From Micromonospora radicis (GTDB lineage: Bacteria; Actinomycetota; Actinomycetes; Mycobacteriales; Micromonosporaceae): a stretch of DNA of 64,000 bases. The stretch lies in assembly GCF_003583405.1 (NCBI RefSeq), contig NZ_QXEC01000005.1:124001-188000 (forward strand). The letters run 5' to 3'. This document shows positions 8,705 through 17,990 of the stretch, piece by piece. The number at the start of each line of letters is the position of its first letter. The first letter of the stretch is position 1. The notes beneath the pieces were generated by a model that saw only the letters and a program-made list of their open reading frames with translations, had not been told where the DNA came from and ran no database searches. The translations under genes were made by a program, and so were the position numbers.

Positions 8705-9730
8705 TTAGGTGGAGGGGTCGGGGCGGCCTTGGCGCCAGTAGCCCATGAAGGCGACAGCGCGGCGGTCCAGACCGCAGTCGCTGACAAGGTGTCGACGTAG
8801 GGTCCGGATGACGCCCGCCTCCCCCGCCAGCCAGGCGTAGAGCGGGGCCGACGGGAGTGCGTCGGGCACCTCCCAGAGGATCGCCCGATCCACGTCCACG
8901 TCGTCGACCGGCGCAACCGTGCCCGCACGAGCCGGCGCCGCCACGTCGACCGGCGCAACCGTGCCCGCACGAGTCGGCGCCGCCACGTCGACCGGCGCAG
9001 CAGCGCCCGGGCTGGTCGGCGCGGTGACGCCGAGCGGCAGGTCCGCCCGGCCGCGGAGCAGTTCGTGCGCGGCGGCGGCGACGGCGTCGACCAGCCGGTC
9101 GCCGTGCCGGCTGCCGTCGCGGGGAAGCCAGGTCACCTCGACACCGGGCGGCGCGAGCAGCGGCAGCACGTCCGCCGCTGCCGGCACCTCCAGCAGCACC
9201 CGGCCCTGCGCGTCGAGCGGCAGCCGTTCGCAGATGCCGCTGATCGCCGGCACCGCCGTCTCGTCCCCGGCCAGCAGCAGCCGTCCGGCCGCCGGTGGTC
9301 GGAACTCCAAGCCGCCGTGGTCGCCGTCGTATCCGGCGTCCGGGCCGGCGATGGCGATCTCGTCGCCGGGGCGTACCCGGTGGGCCCACCGGGAGGCCGG
9401 ACCGCCGTCGCCGTGCAGCACCAGGTCGACGTCGAGTTCGTTGCGGTAGGGCCGGACCGCCCGCGCGGTGTAGGTGCGGATCGGGTTGCGTCGATGCTCC
9501 GGCAGGGCTCGCCACTGCGCGTACCAGTCGGGGCCCTGCGGCAGGTACACCCCGCGCTGGCCGGGCAGCGGCAGGGCCAGCTTGATCCGCTGGTCGTAGC
9601 CGTTGTCGGCGAAACGGTCCAGGTCCGGCCCGGTGAAGGTGACCCGGACGAAGGACGGGCTGAGCCGGCGTACCGCGCGCACCTCGACGGCGAACAGCCG
9701 CCAGGGCGCGACGGGCAGGGTGTGGGTCAT
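8705..9730 (-). CDS. Siderophore-interacting protein (FAD-dependent ferric-siderophore reductase family)
   Basis: 341 residues. An N-terminal FAD-binding beta-barrel ([23 protein letters not shown]) is followed by a C-terminal NAD(P)H-binding-like domain ([45 protein letters not shown]). This is the SIP family, which reduces ferric siderophores in the cytosol to release iron. Between the two conserved halves of the C-terminal domain lies an Ala/Pro/Val-rich insert encoded by a 42-bp tandem repeat (8903-9028), absent from typical family members. It is the last gene of the leftward iron-uptake operon, 38 bp after the permease. The start ATG 9730 matches the family N-terminus. Confidence 0.9.
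   Translation of the reverse strand: MTHTLPVAPWRLFAVEVRAVRRLSPSFVRVTFTGPDLDRFADNGYDQRIKLALPLPGQRGVYLPQGPDWYAQWRALPEHRRNPIRTYTARAVRPYRNELDVDLVLHGDGGPASRWAHRVRPGDEIAIAGPDAGYDGDHGGLEFRPPAAGRLLLAGDETAVPAISGICERLPLDAQGRVLLEVPAAADVLPLLAPPGVEVTWLPRDGSRHGDRLVDAVAAAAHELLRGRADLPLGVTAPTSPGAAAPVDVAAPTRAGTVAPVDVAAPARAGTVAPVDDVDVDRAILWEVPDALPSAPLYAWLAGEAGVIRTLRRHLVSDCGLDRRAVAFMGYWRQGRPDPST
8903..9028. repeat. 42-bp in-frame tandem repeat (3 copies) inside the SIP gene
   Basis: Two nearly identical 42-bp copies (8903-8944 and 8945-8986, one difference) are followed by a diverged third copy (8987-9028). The unit is a multiple of three and encodes a 14-residue block containing VAPVDVAAP, so copy number can change without a frameshift. 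Confidence 0.9.
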
Positions 9731-9768
9731 GCTGCCTCTCCTTGTGCGGACCGGGTCGCGGCGGCGCG

Positions 9769-11880
9769 CTACCGGGCTTGCGTCGCCGTGGCGCGGGAGC
9801 GCCACAGCAGCCAGACGAAGTACGGGGTGCCGATCATGGCGGTGACCAGGCCGGCCGGGATCTGGGCCGGCGCGATGACGGTGCGGCCCAGGGTGTCGGC
9901 GAGACTGACCAGGGCCGCGCCGAGCAGCGCGGCGACCGGCAGTACCCGGGCGTGCCGGCCGCCGACGAGGGCCCGGGCGGCGTGCGGGGCGACCAGGCCG
10001 ACGAAGCCGATCACGCCGACGGCGGAGACCGCGGTCGAGGTGAGCAGGGCCGCGGCGCCGAGCGCGACCAGTCGGGTGCGTTCCAGCCGGACGCCGAGCA
10101 CCCGGGGGGTGTCGTCGTCCAGGGCGAGCAGGTCCAGTTCACGGCGGGCCGCGACCACGGCCGGGGTGAGCACCAGCAGGGCGATCGCCACCGGCAGCAC
10201 CTGGGTGGCGGTGCGGCCGTAGGTGGAACCGGAGAGCCAGGTCAGGGCCTTGCCGGTGTTCCAGGGATCGAAGGCCACGATCATGAAGGTGATCATCGCC
10301 ATGCCGCCCTGCCAGGCACCGAAGCCGATCAGGACCAGCCGGTCGGAGCTGAGCCCGCCGCGCCAGGCGGCGCCGTAGACCAGGGCGAAGGCCAGCATCG
10401 CGCCGAGCCCGGCCACCCCCGAGACGGCCCAGACACCGGCCAGCGGTACGAAGGTGAGCAGCGAGACCGCGCCCAGCCCGGCACCGGCGGTGATGCCGAG
10501 GATGCCGGGTTCGGCCAACGGGTTGCGGCAGACCGCCTGCACGGTGGTGCCGGCGACCGCGAGGGCCGCGCCGGCCAGCAGCGCGGCGGCCACCCGCGGC
10601 CACCGCTGGTCCAGCACGAAGGTGTACGCCGGCCCGGTGGCGCCGTTGACCCAGTTGACGATGTCGCCGAGCAGCACCCAGGTGTCGCCGAGCAGCATGC
10701 CGACCAGTACCGCGGCGGCGGTGACGGTGGCCGCCACGGTGACCACGGTGCGGTGGAAGGCGGCCGTCCGGACGGCGGCGTGGCCGCCCGGCGGGCGGCG
10801 GGTGGGGCCGGCGTCGCGGTGCCGCCGGGCCAGCCAGATCAGGATGGCCGCGCCGAGCAGGGTGGTGACCACACCGGTGGGGATGTCGACGCCGGCCTGG
10901 CCGCCCATGACGGCCCGCAGCAGCACGTCGGCGCCGAGCACGATGATCACTCCGGCGATGCCGGAGAGCGGCAGCAGGATCCGGTGCCGGTGTACGCCGG
11001 GCACCAGCGGTCCGAGCAGCCGGACGATCACCGGTGCGCAGAGGCCGACGAAGCCGACCGGCCCGGTGAGGGTCACCGCGGCGGCGGAAAGCAGCACGGC
11101 CAGCACCGTGACCATCAGCCGGGTCCGCCGCACGTCGAGACCGAGCACGGTGGCGGTGTCGTCACCGAGGGCGAGGATGTCGAGGCGGTGACCGAGCAGT
11201 ATCAGGGCCACGACGGCGAGACCGATGACCGGGGCGAGCTGACGCAGCGCGTTCAGGTCGCTCTGCACCAGCGAACCGTTGCCCCAGGCGAACAGGCCGA
11301 TGGTGGCCTGTTCGAAGAGCAGGAGCAGAAGCATGGTCACCGAGCTGAGGGCCAGTGCCGTGGCGGAGCCGGCGAGGATCAGCCGGGTGGTGCCGGCCTG
11401 CCCACCGGCCGACATCGCCATCACCAGTCCGGCGGCGGCGAGCCCGCCGCCGAAGGCGAGACCACCGGCCGGCAGCGCGGGCAGCGCGATGCCGAACGCG
11501 GCGACCGAGACGATGGCCAGGTGGGCACCGGCGTTGACGGCGAGGGTGTCCGGCGAGGCGAGCGGGTTGCGGGCGATCGACTGCAGGGCCGCACCGGCGA
11601 AGCCGAGGGCGACACCGATGGCCAGCCCGGCGAGCAGCCGGGGCAGCCGGGAGGCGATCAGTACCCGGACGGTCTCGTCGTCGCCCCCGGTGAGCAGCCG
11701 CAGCAGGTCGGACGCGCCCACCGCCGAGGTGCCCTGGGTGAGGTGCACGGCGGCGACCACCAGCAGCAGCGCGATGGCCGCGACGAAGGCCCCGACGACG
11801 CGGGGGGCGGAGAGCCGCCCGGCGTCCGGAGCCGACCCGAGGGCCGGCTCCGGGCGCGGGGGCGCGGTCAGCGTGGTCAC
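9769..11880 (-). CDS. Fused FecCD-type iron-siderophore ABC transporter permease (FhuB-like)
   Basis: 703 residues, about twice the usual length, because two FecCD permease units are fused head to tail. The first unit contains [19 protein letters not shown] and [17 protein letters not shown]. The second repeats the pattern with [19 protein letters not shown] and [19 protein letters not shown]. About 18-20 hydrophobic segments are expected. A single fused chain replaces the permease dimer, as in E. coli FhuB. The GTG start at 11880 overlaps the stop of the binding-protein gene by 4 bp (GTGA), indicating translational coupling. It partners with the ATPase at 12918 and the lipoprotein at 11877. 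Confidence 0.93.
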   Translation of the reverse strand: MTTLTAPPRPEPALGSAPDAGRLSAPRVVGAFVAAIALLLVVAAVHLTQGTSAVGASDLLRLLTGGDDETVRVLIASRLPRLLAGLAIGVALGFAGAALQSIARNPLASPDTLAVNAGAHLAIVSVAAFGIALPALPAGGLAFGGGLAAAGLVMAMSAGGQAGTTRLILAGSATALALSSVTMLLLLLFEQATIGLFAWGNGSLVQSDLNALRQLAPVIGLAVVALILLGHRLDILALGDDTATVLGLDVRRTRLMVTVLAVLLSAAAVTLTGPVGFVGLCAPVIVRLLGPLVPGVHRHRILLPLSGIAGVIIVLGADVLLRAVMGGQAGVDIPTGVVTTLLGAAILIWLARRHRDAGPTRRPPGGHAAVRTAAFHRTVVTVAATVTAAAVLVGMLLGDTWVLLGDIVNWVNGATGPAYTFVLDQRWPRVAAALLAGAALAVAGTTVQAVCRNPLAEPGILGITAGAGLGAVSLLTFVPLAGVWAVSGVAGLGAMLAFALVYGAAWRGGLSSDRLVLIGFGAWQGGMAMITFMIVAFDPWNTGKALTWLSGSTYGRTATQVLPVAIALLVLTPAVVAARRELDLLALDDDTPRVLGVRLERTRLVALGAAALLTSTAVSAVGVIGFVGLVAPHAARALVGGRHARVLPVAALLGAALVSLADTLGRTVIAPAQIPAGLVTAMIGTPYFVWLLWRSRATATQAR

Positions 11881-12860
11881 ACCGCGTAGGTGTTGACGAG
11901 CTGGTCGATGTACTGCTTGCCGGAGAGCGGGCCGCCGAAGGTCCACACGCCGTCCGGCATCCGGTGCAGGTTGCCCTGCTGGACGAAGGGCAGCGACTTC
12001 CAGATGGCGTTGTCGGCGAGGCCGTCGGCGAAGACGTCGGTGCCGTCCGAGGCGTTGTAGAAGAAGTGCAGGTCCGGGCTCTTCAGCACGGTGAGCCCCT
12101 CGACGTCGGTCTGGCCCAGCCCCCACGCCTCGTCGGTCTTGCCCTGCCAGGCGTTGGTCAGGCCCAGCTGGATGCCGATCTGGGAGACCAGGGCGCCCTG
12201 GCCGAACATCCGGATGCTGACCGTGCTGCCCTCCTTCCAGCCGTCGGCGATGGCGAAGGGCTTACCGGCGGCACCGGCGTCGGCGATCTTCTGCTTGCCG
12301 TCGGCGATCGCGGCGTCGAAGTCGGCGAGCAACTTCTCTGCCTCGGCGGTCTTGCCGACCGCGGTGGCGATCATGTCGAGGTCGGCGCGCATCCGGCCGA
12401 TGTTGTCCGTGGCGTCGCTGCTCTTGGTGACCAGGACCGGGACGTACTTCTCCAGCTGCGCGATCGTGCCGGCGCCACGGTCGTCCGTCATCACCACCAG
12501 TTCGGGCTGCAGCGCGACGATCGAGTCGACGCTCGGTTCTCCCCGGGTGCCGACGTCCTTGACGTCCGCGTCGAGCTTCGCGGCGGTCACCCAGGTGGCG
12601 TAGCCCTTGGGGTCGGCGACACCGACCGGCATGACGCCGAGGCTGACCAGCATCTCGACCTCACCCCACTCCAGGCCGACGACCTTGGTGGCGGGGGCGT
12701 CGAGCTTGATCTCCTTACCGCGGCTGTCGGTCACGGTGACCGGGCCGCCGGTCGGCGCGGCAGAGGGCTCGGCGGAGGTGTTCTCGGTGGTTCCACAGGC
12801 AGCCAGCAGCAGCACGGTGGCAGCGGCGGCGACCAGGGCGGTGACACGGGTACGTGACAT
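11877..12860 (-). CDS. Iron-siderophore ABC transporter substrate-binding lipoprotein
   Basis: 327 residues. The signal peptide ends in a lipobox (LLLAAC) with Cys22, so the protein should be lipid-anchored outside the membrane. The mature part is a FepB/FhuD-like class III binding protein (periplasmic-binding PF01497 type): VVGLEWGEVEMLVSLGVMPVG, PSVDSIVALQPELVV, then a long alpha-helical linker and the second lobe. It would capture a ferric siderophore and deliver it to the fused permease encoded immediately downstream with a 4-bp overlap. The siderophore type is not evident. Confidence 0.92.
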   Translation of the reverse strand: MSRTRVTALVAAAATVLLLAACGTTENTSAEPSAAPTGGPVTVTDSRGKEIKLDAPATKVVGLEWGEVEMLVSLGVMPVGVADPKGYATWVTAAKLDADVKDVGTRGEPSVDSIVALQPELVVMTDDRGAGTIAQLEKYVPVLVTKSSDATDNIGRMRADLDMIATAVGKTAEAEKLLADFDAAIADGKQKIADAGAAGKPFAIADGWKEGSTVSIRMFGQGALVSQIGIQLGLTNAWQGKTDEAWGLGQTDVEGLTVLKSPDLHFFYNASDGTDVFADGLADNAIWKSLPFVQQGNLHRMPDGVWTFGGPLSGKQYIDQLVNTYAV

Positions 12861-12917
12861 GACGCTCTTTCTCGGGTTCGGTTCTGCGGGTGGCCTGGTT
12901 GAGATCGGGATGCGGGT

Positions 12918-13751
12918 TCAGACCGGGATGCGGGTCAGGTGCCGACCCACCGGACGGGTGGTCACCAGGCCGCTGACCGGATCGGTGTGGACCTCGATGC
13001 GGATGCCGTAGGTCTCGGTCAGGTCCGCCTCGGTGAAGACCTCGGCCGGGGTGCCGGTGGCCCGGACCCGGCCGCCGTGCAGCAGGACCACCTCGTCGGC
13101 CACCGCGGCGGCCTGGTTGAGGTCGTGCAGCACGACGCCGACCGCGACACCGTGGTCGTCGGCGAGGTCACGCATCAGGTCGAGGATCTCGACCTGATAG
13201 CGCAGGTCGAGGAAGGTGGTGGGCTCGTCGAGCAGCAGCACCGGGGTGTCCTGGGCCAGACAGGTGGCCAGCCAGACGCGCTGGAGTTCGCCGCCGGAGA
13301 GTTCGTCGACCGGACGGTCGGCCATCGCGGTGACCCCGGTGACCGCCATCGCGCGGGCGACGGCGGCGGGCCCGTCCGGGTCGTCGGCCCGCCACCGCCC
13401 CCGGTAGGGGTGGCGGCCGTAGCCGACCACGTCCCGGACGGTGACGCCACTGGGGACCGGTCGGCTCTGCGCGAGCAGGGTGACCCGGCGGGCGAACTCC
13501 TTGGCCGGCAGGCCGGCGGCGGCGGTCCCGTCGGCGCAGCGCACCGTGCCGCTGTCGATGGGGTGCAACCGGGCCAGGGCGCGCAGCAGGGTGGACTTGC
13601 CGCTGCCATTCGGCCCGACCAGAGCCGTCACCGCACCAGCACGTAGCGTTATCGATGCCTCGTGGACCACCGTCGTGCCGTGATAGCCCAGGCAGAGGTC
13701 GGCACCACAAAGCCGCTGCTCAGCGTCGTCCGACGCCAGTCCGCTCGACAT
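12918..13751 (-). CDS. Iron-siderophore ABC transporter ATP-binding protein
   Basis: 277 residues, FecE/FepC-type ATPase. Walker A is GPNGSGKST (about 46-54), the Q-loop region reads LLAQSRPVPSGVTVRDVV, the ABC signature is LSGGELQRV, Walker B is VLLLDEPT, and the H-loop is VLHDLNQAAA, which is highly typical for ferric-siderophore importers. It is the first gene of the operon. The start ATG at 13751 directly abuts the iron-box palindrome, leaving no classical ribosome site, so the mRNA may be leaderless or nearly so. The binding protein follows after 57 bp. Confidence 0.93.
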   Translation of the reverse strand: MSSGLASDDAEQRLCGADLCLGYHGTTVVHEASITLRAGAVTALVGPNGSGKSTLLRALARLHPIDSGTVRCADGTAAAGLPAKEFARRVTLLAQSRPVPSGVTVRDVVGYGRHPYRGRWRADDPDGPAAVARAMAVTGVTAMADRPVDELSGGELQRVWLATCLAQDTPVLLLDEPTTFLDLRYQVEILDLMRDLADDHGVAVGVVLHDLNQAAAVADEVVLLHGGRVRATGTPAEVFTEADLTETYGIRIEVHTDPVSGLVTTRPVGRHLTRIPV

Positions 13752-13769
13752 GTGGTTAGGCTAACCTAA
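13751..13769 (-). promoter_or_regulatory. IdeR/DtxR iron box
   Basis: The 19-bp site TGTGGTTAGGCTAACCTAA matches the IdeR/DtxR consensus (TTAGGTTAGSCTAACCTAA) at 17 of 19 positions. It touches the start codon of the iron-siderophore ATPase gene. The known role of IdeR is Fe2+-dependent repression of siderophore uptake genes, which fits the operon exactly. Additional TAACC repeats to 13774 suggest a second overlapping register. Confidence 0.88.
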
Positions 13770-14016
13770 CCTAACTCCGTGTCAAGACGCGGGTTCCACT
13801 CACACCCCCGCACGGCGCATCCGGTCGACGCCCCTCGATGTCATGGGCGCCCGGTCGTGACCCGGCCGCGGCGGTCGGGCAGCCCCGACACCGGCCTTTG
13901 GCAGCGCGAAACCGTACCGGGGTGGGAGGACAGATCGGCCCGGGCAGCGGTAGCGTTGCGCGTCATCGCCGCCGGGTCGCCGGTGTGCCGACCCGCGATC
14001 GTACGGAGGATGAGGC

Positions 14017-15726
14017 ATGTCCATCGGCGAGGAGCCGTTCGCAATGCGCGACGACCTGGCCTCGCGGCCGACTTTCGAGGTGACCCTGCGCGGTTACGAG
14101 AAGAAGCAGGTCGACCGCTATGTGGAGCAGTTGGACGGTCGACTCACCACGGTCTCGACCGAGCGCGACCGGGCGCTCGGCCGGATCCGCGAGCTGACCG
14201 CCAAGCTCCAGACGGTCCAGGCCGAGGCCACCGAACTGCGGCAACGTCCGGCGCAGTTGGACCGGGCCACGTTCCAGGATCTGGGCCCGACGGTCACGCA
14301 GATCATCGCCCTGGCGGAGAAGCAGGCCGGGGAGATCGTCGAGCGGGCCACCGAGACCGCCACCGCGTTGCAGAGCGAGGCGGAGAAGACGCTCGCCAAC
14401 GCCCGCGAACGCACGGTCAAGGCCCTCGCGGACCTGGACGAGGAGTTGGCCGCCCGGCGCGCCGAGCACCACAAGAAGTACGAGGAGCTGAAGGCCGCCG
14501 CCGACGCCGAGTTGGCGGAGAGTCGGGAACGGGCCGACAAGCTGCACGCCGACGGTGAGGCCGCGCACGAGCGCGCCCAGCAGGAGGCCAAGCGGATCGG
14601 CGCGCAGTGCCGGGAACAGATCGAACAGGCTCGTGCCGCCGCCGAGGCGCTGACCACCTCCGCGCGTACCCAGATCCACCAGGAGATCCAGGCGGCCCGC
14701 TCGAAGAGCCAGCAGGAGCTGGCCCAGTGGCGTACGCAGGTCGAGGAGGAGTTGGCGGAGCGTCGCGCCGTCGCCGACGAGGACCTGGCCGAGCAGCGGG
14801 CGGCCGTCGAACGCGAGTTGGCGGCCCAGCGTGCCGCCGCCGAGCAGCGGGTCAGCTCCATGATCGCGGACGCCCAGCAGTACTCCGCGGAGATCCGCAA
14901 GCGCGCCGACGACCAGGCCGCCGAGGTCCGGGAGCACAGCGACGAGCAGGCCGCCGCCGCCGAGGAGCAGCTGCACGCGGTGCAGTTGGAGGTCGGCACG
15001 CAGCAGGACGCGCTGGCCCAGCTGCGACAGGAGCTCGACGAGGCCCGTCAGCAGCTCGACGAGACCCGGCGGGAGCGGGAGACCACGGACACCGAGCTGA
15101 CCCGGCTGCGCCAGCAGTTGGAGGAGACCGGTCGGGAACTCAACGCGGAGAGCCAGCGGTTGGACGAGGTGCGCCGGGCCGCCGATGCGGCCGAGCGGCA
15201 GGCCAAGGAGACCCGGGCCCGGGTGCAACGGGAGGCCAAGCGGGTCGCCGACCTGGCCGCCGCAGCGGTGATGGCCGCCGCGGCCGGCGGCAGCGAGACC
15301 GCCGAGTACCCGGTGGTCGCGGCCCGGGGCGGCAGCCACCGGGCCGACCCGGAGCCGGGCAGCGGCGAGGCCGCACCGACCGCCGGTCCACCCGACCCGG
15401 CGGCGGCGACCCCGGAGCCCGAGCAGGTCACGCAGGATCCCGAGCGGGTCACGCCGGACGCCGAACGCCCGGTCGACGGCAGCCTCGACCAGGCGACCCG
15501 GGAGAGTGCCGTCATCCCGGCCCCCCGATCCGGTCAGCCGCAGCCGGAGAACGACGGCCGCGCGCTGCCCGACCCGGTGGCCCGGGCGGCCGCGGCGGTG
15601 GCGGCCGGCGGCCCCGGTGGTATCGACTGGTTCGCCGGTCAGGCGGCGGCGCGGGCCGAGGAGGCCGAGCGGGCGGCGGCCGGTTCGACCGATGTCGACC
15701 GGGCTCCGGAGCCGGCGACGAACTGA
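14017..15726 (+). CDS. DivIVA-like N-terminus plus long coiled-coil cytoskeletal-type protein
   Basis: 569 residues. Residues about 15-45 contain FEVTLRGYEKKQVDRYVEQL, the DivIVA membrane-targeting signature. Residues about 45-420 form a nearly continuous coiled coil rich in Glu, Arg, Ala and Gln with heptad spacing (LAEQRAAVERELAAQRAAA and similar). The C-terminal 150 residues are a disordered Pro/Glu/Ala tail ending with a short conserved-looking GGIDWFAGQAAARAEEAE segment. The layout resembles actinomycete polarity proteins of the DivIVA/Scy/FilP group, which organise tip growth and cell division; exact orthology is not certain. Start ATG 14017 follows GGAGG. A strong hairpin terminator follows. 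Confidence 0.8.
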   Translation: MSIGEEPFAMRDDLASRPTFEVTLRGYEKKQVDRYVEQLDGRLTTVSTERDRALGRIRELTAKLQTVQAEATELRQRPAQLDRATFQDLGPTVTQIIALAEKQAGEIVERATETATALQSEAEKTLANARERTVKALADLDEELAARRAEHHKKYEELKAAADAELAESRERADKLHADGEAAHERAQQEAKRIGAQCREQIEQARAAAEALTTSARTQIHQEIQAARSKSQQELAQWRTQVEEELAERRAVADEDLAEQRAAVERELAAQRAAAEQRVSSMIADAQQYSAEIRKRADDQAAEVREHSDEQAAAAEEQLHAVQLEVGTQQDALAQLRQELDEARQQLDETRRERETTDTELTRLRQQLEETGRELNAESQRLDEVRRAADAAERQAKETRARVQREAKRVADLAAAAVMAAAAGGSETAEYPVVAARGGSHRADPEPGSGEAAPTAGPPDPAAATPEPEQVTQDPERVTPDAERPVDGSLDQATRESAVIPAPRSGQPQPENDGRALPDPVARAAAAVAAGGPGGIDWFAGQAAARAEEAERAAAGSTDVDRAPEPATN

Positions 15727-15753
15727 TCCCGGCTCCGCCGGGTTCGACGAACG

Positions 15754-15788
15754 ACGGCTGCCCCACCCGACCGGGGTGGGGCAGCCGT
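15754..15788. terminator. Strong bidirectional hairpin between convergent genes
   Basis: A perfect 15-bp inverted repeat, 15754-15768 with 15774-15788, encloses a 5-nt loop. It lies exactly in the 69-bp gap between the coiled-coil gene (ends 15726) and the convergent antiporter gene (ends 15796), so it can terminate both. Confidence 0.8.
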
Positions 15789-15795
15789 TGCCGGC

Positions 15796-17163
15796 TCAGG
15801 TGCGGGTGCCCACCAGTTCGGTGGGTTGCGCGGTCGGATCCGGTACCAGGCCGGACGGTCCGTAGACCAGACCGGCGCGGCGGACTCCCCGCTCGAACAT
15901 CCGGTGCAGCGGGGTCGCCGCGAACGTGGTCACGATGGCCATGATCGCCAGCACCGTGTAGAGCTGCTGGGTGAGTAGCCCGGCGGAGAGCCCGATGTTG
16001 AGCAGGATCAGCTCCATCAGGCCACGGGCGTTGGCCAGTGCCCCCATGGATCCGGCCTCCCGCCAGGTCATGCCCTGCCAGCGGGCGGCCAGACCGACGG
16101 CACCGAACTTGCCGGCGAAGGACGCCACCAGCACCACGACGGCCACCAGCAGCACGGACGGTTCGAAGATGAGGCTGAGCTTGGTGTTCAGTCCGGAGTA
16201 GATGAAGAACGCCGGCAGCAGCAGGTAGGCGGCGAGGGGTTCGACGCGGTCCCGCAGGGCGGTCACGAAGGCACCACGCGGCATGGCCGCACCGGCGACG
16301 AAGGCGCCGAAGACCGAGTAGATCCCGACGAAGTCGGTGAACCACGCAGCGCCCAGCACCACGATCAGCGTGACGGTGAGTGGCCCCACCGGCAGCGCAG
16401 CGGTCTCCCCACTGCTGCGTTGCCGTGCGGCCCAACCGTCCAGCCGACTCAGCAGCGGCCGACCGACGAACATCATCAGCAGCAGGAACGCCAGCCCACC
16501 GCCGAGCGCCACCACACCACCGGCGATGCCGCCACTGGCCGTGGCCACCACGATCGCCAACAGGATCCAGGCGCAGGCGTCATCCGAGGCCGCGCAGGCC
16601 AGCGCCATGGTGCCCAGCCGGGTCTTCAGCAGGCCGGAGTCGTACACGATCCAGGCGAGCATGGGGAAGGCGGTGATGGCGATGGCCGAGCCGATGAAGA
16701 GCGCGCCCTGCCACGGCGCGACCTCGGCGGTGAAGTAGTCGTCGCTGGCCTGCGTCAACCACCAGCCGAGCACGCCGCCGATCAGCAACGGTACGACCAG
16801 GCCGGCCGAGGCGGTGGCGCCCGCGGTGCGTACGTGTTCCCGAAGGATGCCCAGGTTGAACGAGCAGCCGACGAGGAACATGTACACGACCAGCCCGAGC
16901 TGACCGATGACGTAGATGGCGGTCAGCGACGGGTGGGGCATGGATTCGCCGCCGACCTCAAGTGTCAGCGGAAACATCCACTCCTGGGCCTGCGGCCACA
17001 CGAGTCCGAAAAGCGACGGTCCCAACAGAAACCCGGCGACCATGATCGCAACTACCTGGACCTGCCCGAGCCTACGGAAGAGCGGCCAGAGCAGGCGGTA
17101 CACGGCTAGGATCACCGCCATTTGAAGAAAGAGATGCATAGCGATTTCGAGCATCGATGGCAT
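15796..17163 (-). CDS. Cation:proton antiporter (CPA2/NhaP-like, Na+/H+ exchanger family)
   Basis: 455 residues with about 12-13 hydrophobic segments and no soluble RCK/TrkA-N domain. Family features are the FLLGPSLFGLVWP first-half motif, FIGSAIAITAFPMLAWIVYD, LACAASDDACAWILLA (paired acidic residues in the ion-binding helix), and PAFFIYSGLNTKLSLI. It should exchange Na+ or K+ for protons across the membrane. Homologues are often found in natural-product clusters, but no biosynthetic genes are present here. Starts at 17163 or 17154 are both possible. A good promoter lies upstream at 17240-17268. Confidence 0.88.
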   Translation of the reverse strand: MPSMLEIAMHLFLQMAVILAVYRLLWPLFRRLGQVQVVAIMVAGFLLGPSLFGLVWPQAQEWMFPLTLEVGGESMPHPSLTAIYVIGQLGLVVYMFLVGCSFNLGILREHVRTAGATASAGLVVPLLIGGVLGWWLTQASDDYFTAEVAPWQGALFIGSAIAITAFPMLAWIVYDSGLLKTRLGTMALACAASDDACAWILLAIVVATASGGIAGGVVALGGGLAFLLLMMFVGRPLLSRLDGWAARQRSSGETAALPVGPLTVTLIVVLGAAWFTDFVGIYSVFGAFVAGAAMPRGAFVTALRDRVEPLAAYLLLPAFFIYSGLNTKLSLIFEPSVLLVAVVVLVASFAGKFGAVGLAARWQGMTWREAGSMGALANARGLMELILLNIGLSAGLLTQQLYTVLAIMAIVTTFAATPLHRMFERGVRRAGLVYGPSGLVPDPTAQPTELVGTRT

Positions 17164-17229
17164 GCGCCGTCCATTTCTCGATCGACACGAAACCGGGGAC
17201 AGTATTCGGCCGAAATTCCCCCCCAGAGA

Positions 17230-17268
17230 ATTATCGACGATAATAGATCCCACGATGGGTCGACACAA
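17230..17268 (-). promoter_or_regulatory. Promoter with overlapping palindrome upstream of the antiporter
   Basis: On the minus strand TTGTGT (17263-17268) is separated by 17 bp from TATTAT (17240-17245), a close sigma-70-type match in an unusually AT-rich patch. A perfect 7-1-7 palindrome, ATTATCG-A-CGATAAT, at 17230-17244 overlaps the -10 box and the expected start site, where a repressor could bind. The leader to the antiporter ATG is about 70 nt. Confidence 0.6.
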
Positions 17269-17330
17269 GTACAACCCTTGGTGATCAAGCGTCCCGCCGC
17301 GCCCCGGCGCCCTCCGAGCCGGGTACGCGG

Positions 17331-17990
17331 TCAGTTCGGTCGGCGCGGCAGCCAGCCGAGGAACCGGTTCCGGACGCGGGCCAGCGGCAGCCCGGGCAGG
17401 TCCCGAGCGGCAGCCAGCAGGCACGATCCCAGGTAGACGGCGAGCGCCGCACGTGCCCCGCCGAACTCGGCCAGCAACTGGCTCTGCTTCACCGCGCACG
17501 GCCACTCCCGACCACAGCCGGTGCAGGTCCAGTCCGGCGGCGACGGCAGGTGCTCCGGCGGCCGCACCGCGCGGTAGCGGGCCGTCGCGCTGTTGGACCT
17601 GGCGGTCCGGGCGCGGCCGCGGAGCGGTTCGCGGGGCACCTGCCGCCTGGGGCTGAACAGGTTCCGGCGGGCGAGCCCGAGCGCGCCGCCGACCCGTACC
17701 AGCACGTCGGGGCCCGGCCGGTAGCCGACCAGGCTGCCCAGTACGTGGTGACCCATCAGGTCGAAGGCCTCCGGGCCGAGGTCCATTTCCCGACACAACG
17801 CGATCAGCCGCGCCGGCGCCGTCACCCGCTGCGCCACCAGGGCGGTACGCAGCACCTCCCGCAGGCCCTCGCCGAAGGCCGCCAGCCGGGTACCCATGAT
17901 TCCGGTCAGGAGTGTCTCTCCGGCGATCCGCCGGAGCGCTTCGGCCGTCGCCAGGCGGACGATGTCAGCCGGATCCTTGATCTCCAACAC
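17331..17990 (-). CDS. Actinobacterial protein of unknown function with C-terminal Cys motif
   Basis: 219 residues. The N-terminal half is helical without a recognised domain. The C-terminal part carries DWTCTGCGREWPC (Cys156, 159, 165; C-x2-C-x5-C) followed by LLAEFGGARAALAVYLGSCL. This is a recurrent actinomycete motif in short proteins of unknown function, some annotated only as hypothetical; a small zinc site is plausible but unproven. The GTG start at 17990 follows AAAGGAG. The arginine-rich middle (RGRARTARSNSATARYR) looks like a flexible linker. It is transcribed toward the antiporter but has its own upstream region shared with the AraC gene. Confidence 0.65.
   Translation of the reverse strand: MLEIKDPADIVRLATAEALRRIAGETLLTGIMGTRLAAFGEGLREVLRTALVAQRVTAPARLIALCREMDLGPEAFDLMGHHVLGSLVGYRPGPDVLVRVGGALGLARRNLFSPRRQVPREPLRGRARTARSNSATARYRAVRPPEHLPSPPDWTCTGCGREWPCAVKQSQLLAEFGGARAALAVYLGSCLLAAARDLPGLPLARVRNRFLGWLPRRPN

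Noticed and set aside
9742-11889. 715-codon plus-strand open frame opposite the siderophore permease
   Set aside because: Composition Gly/Asp/Gln/Arg without hydrophobic core; the minus strand encodes a clear double FecCD permease.
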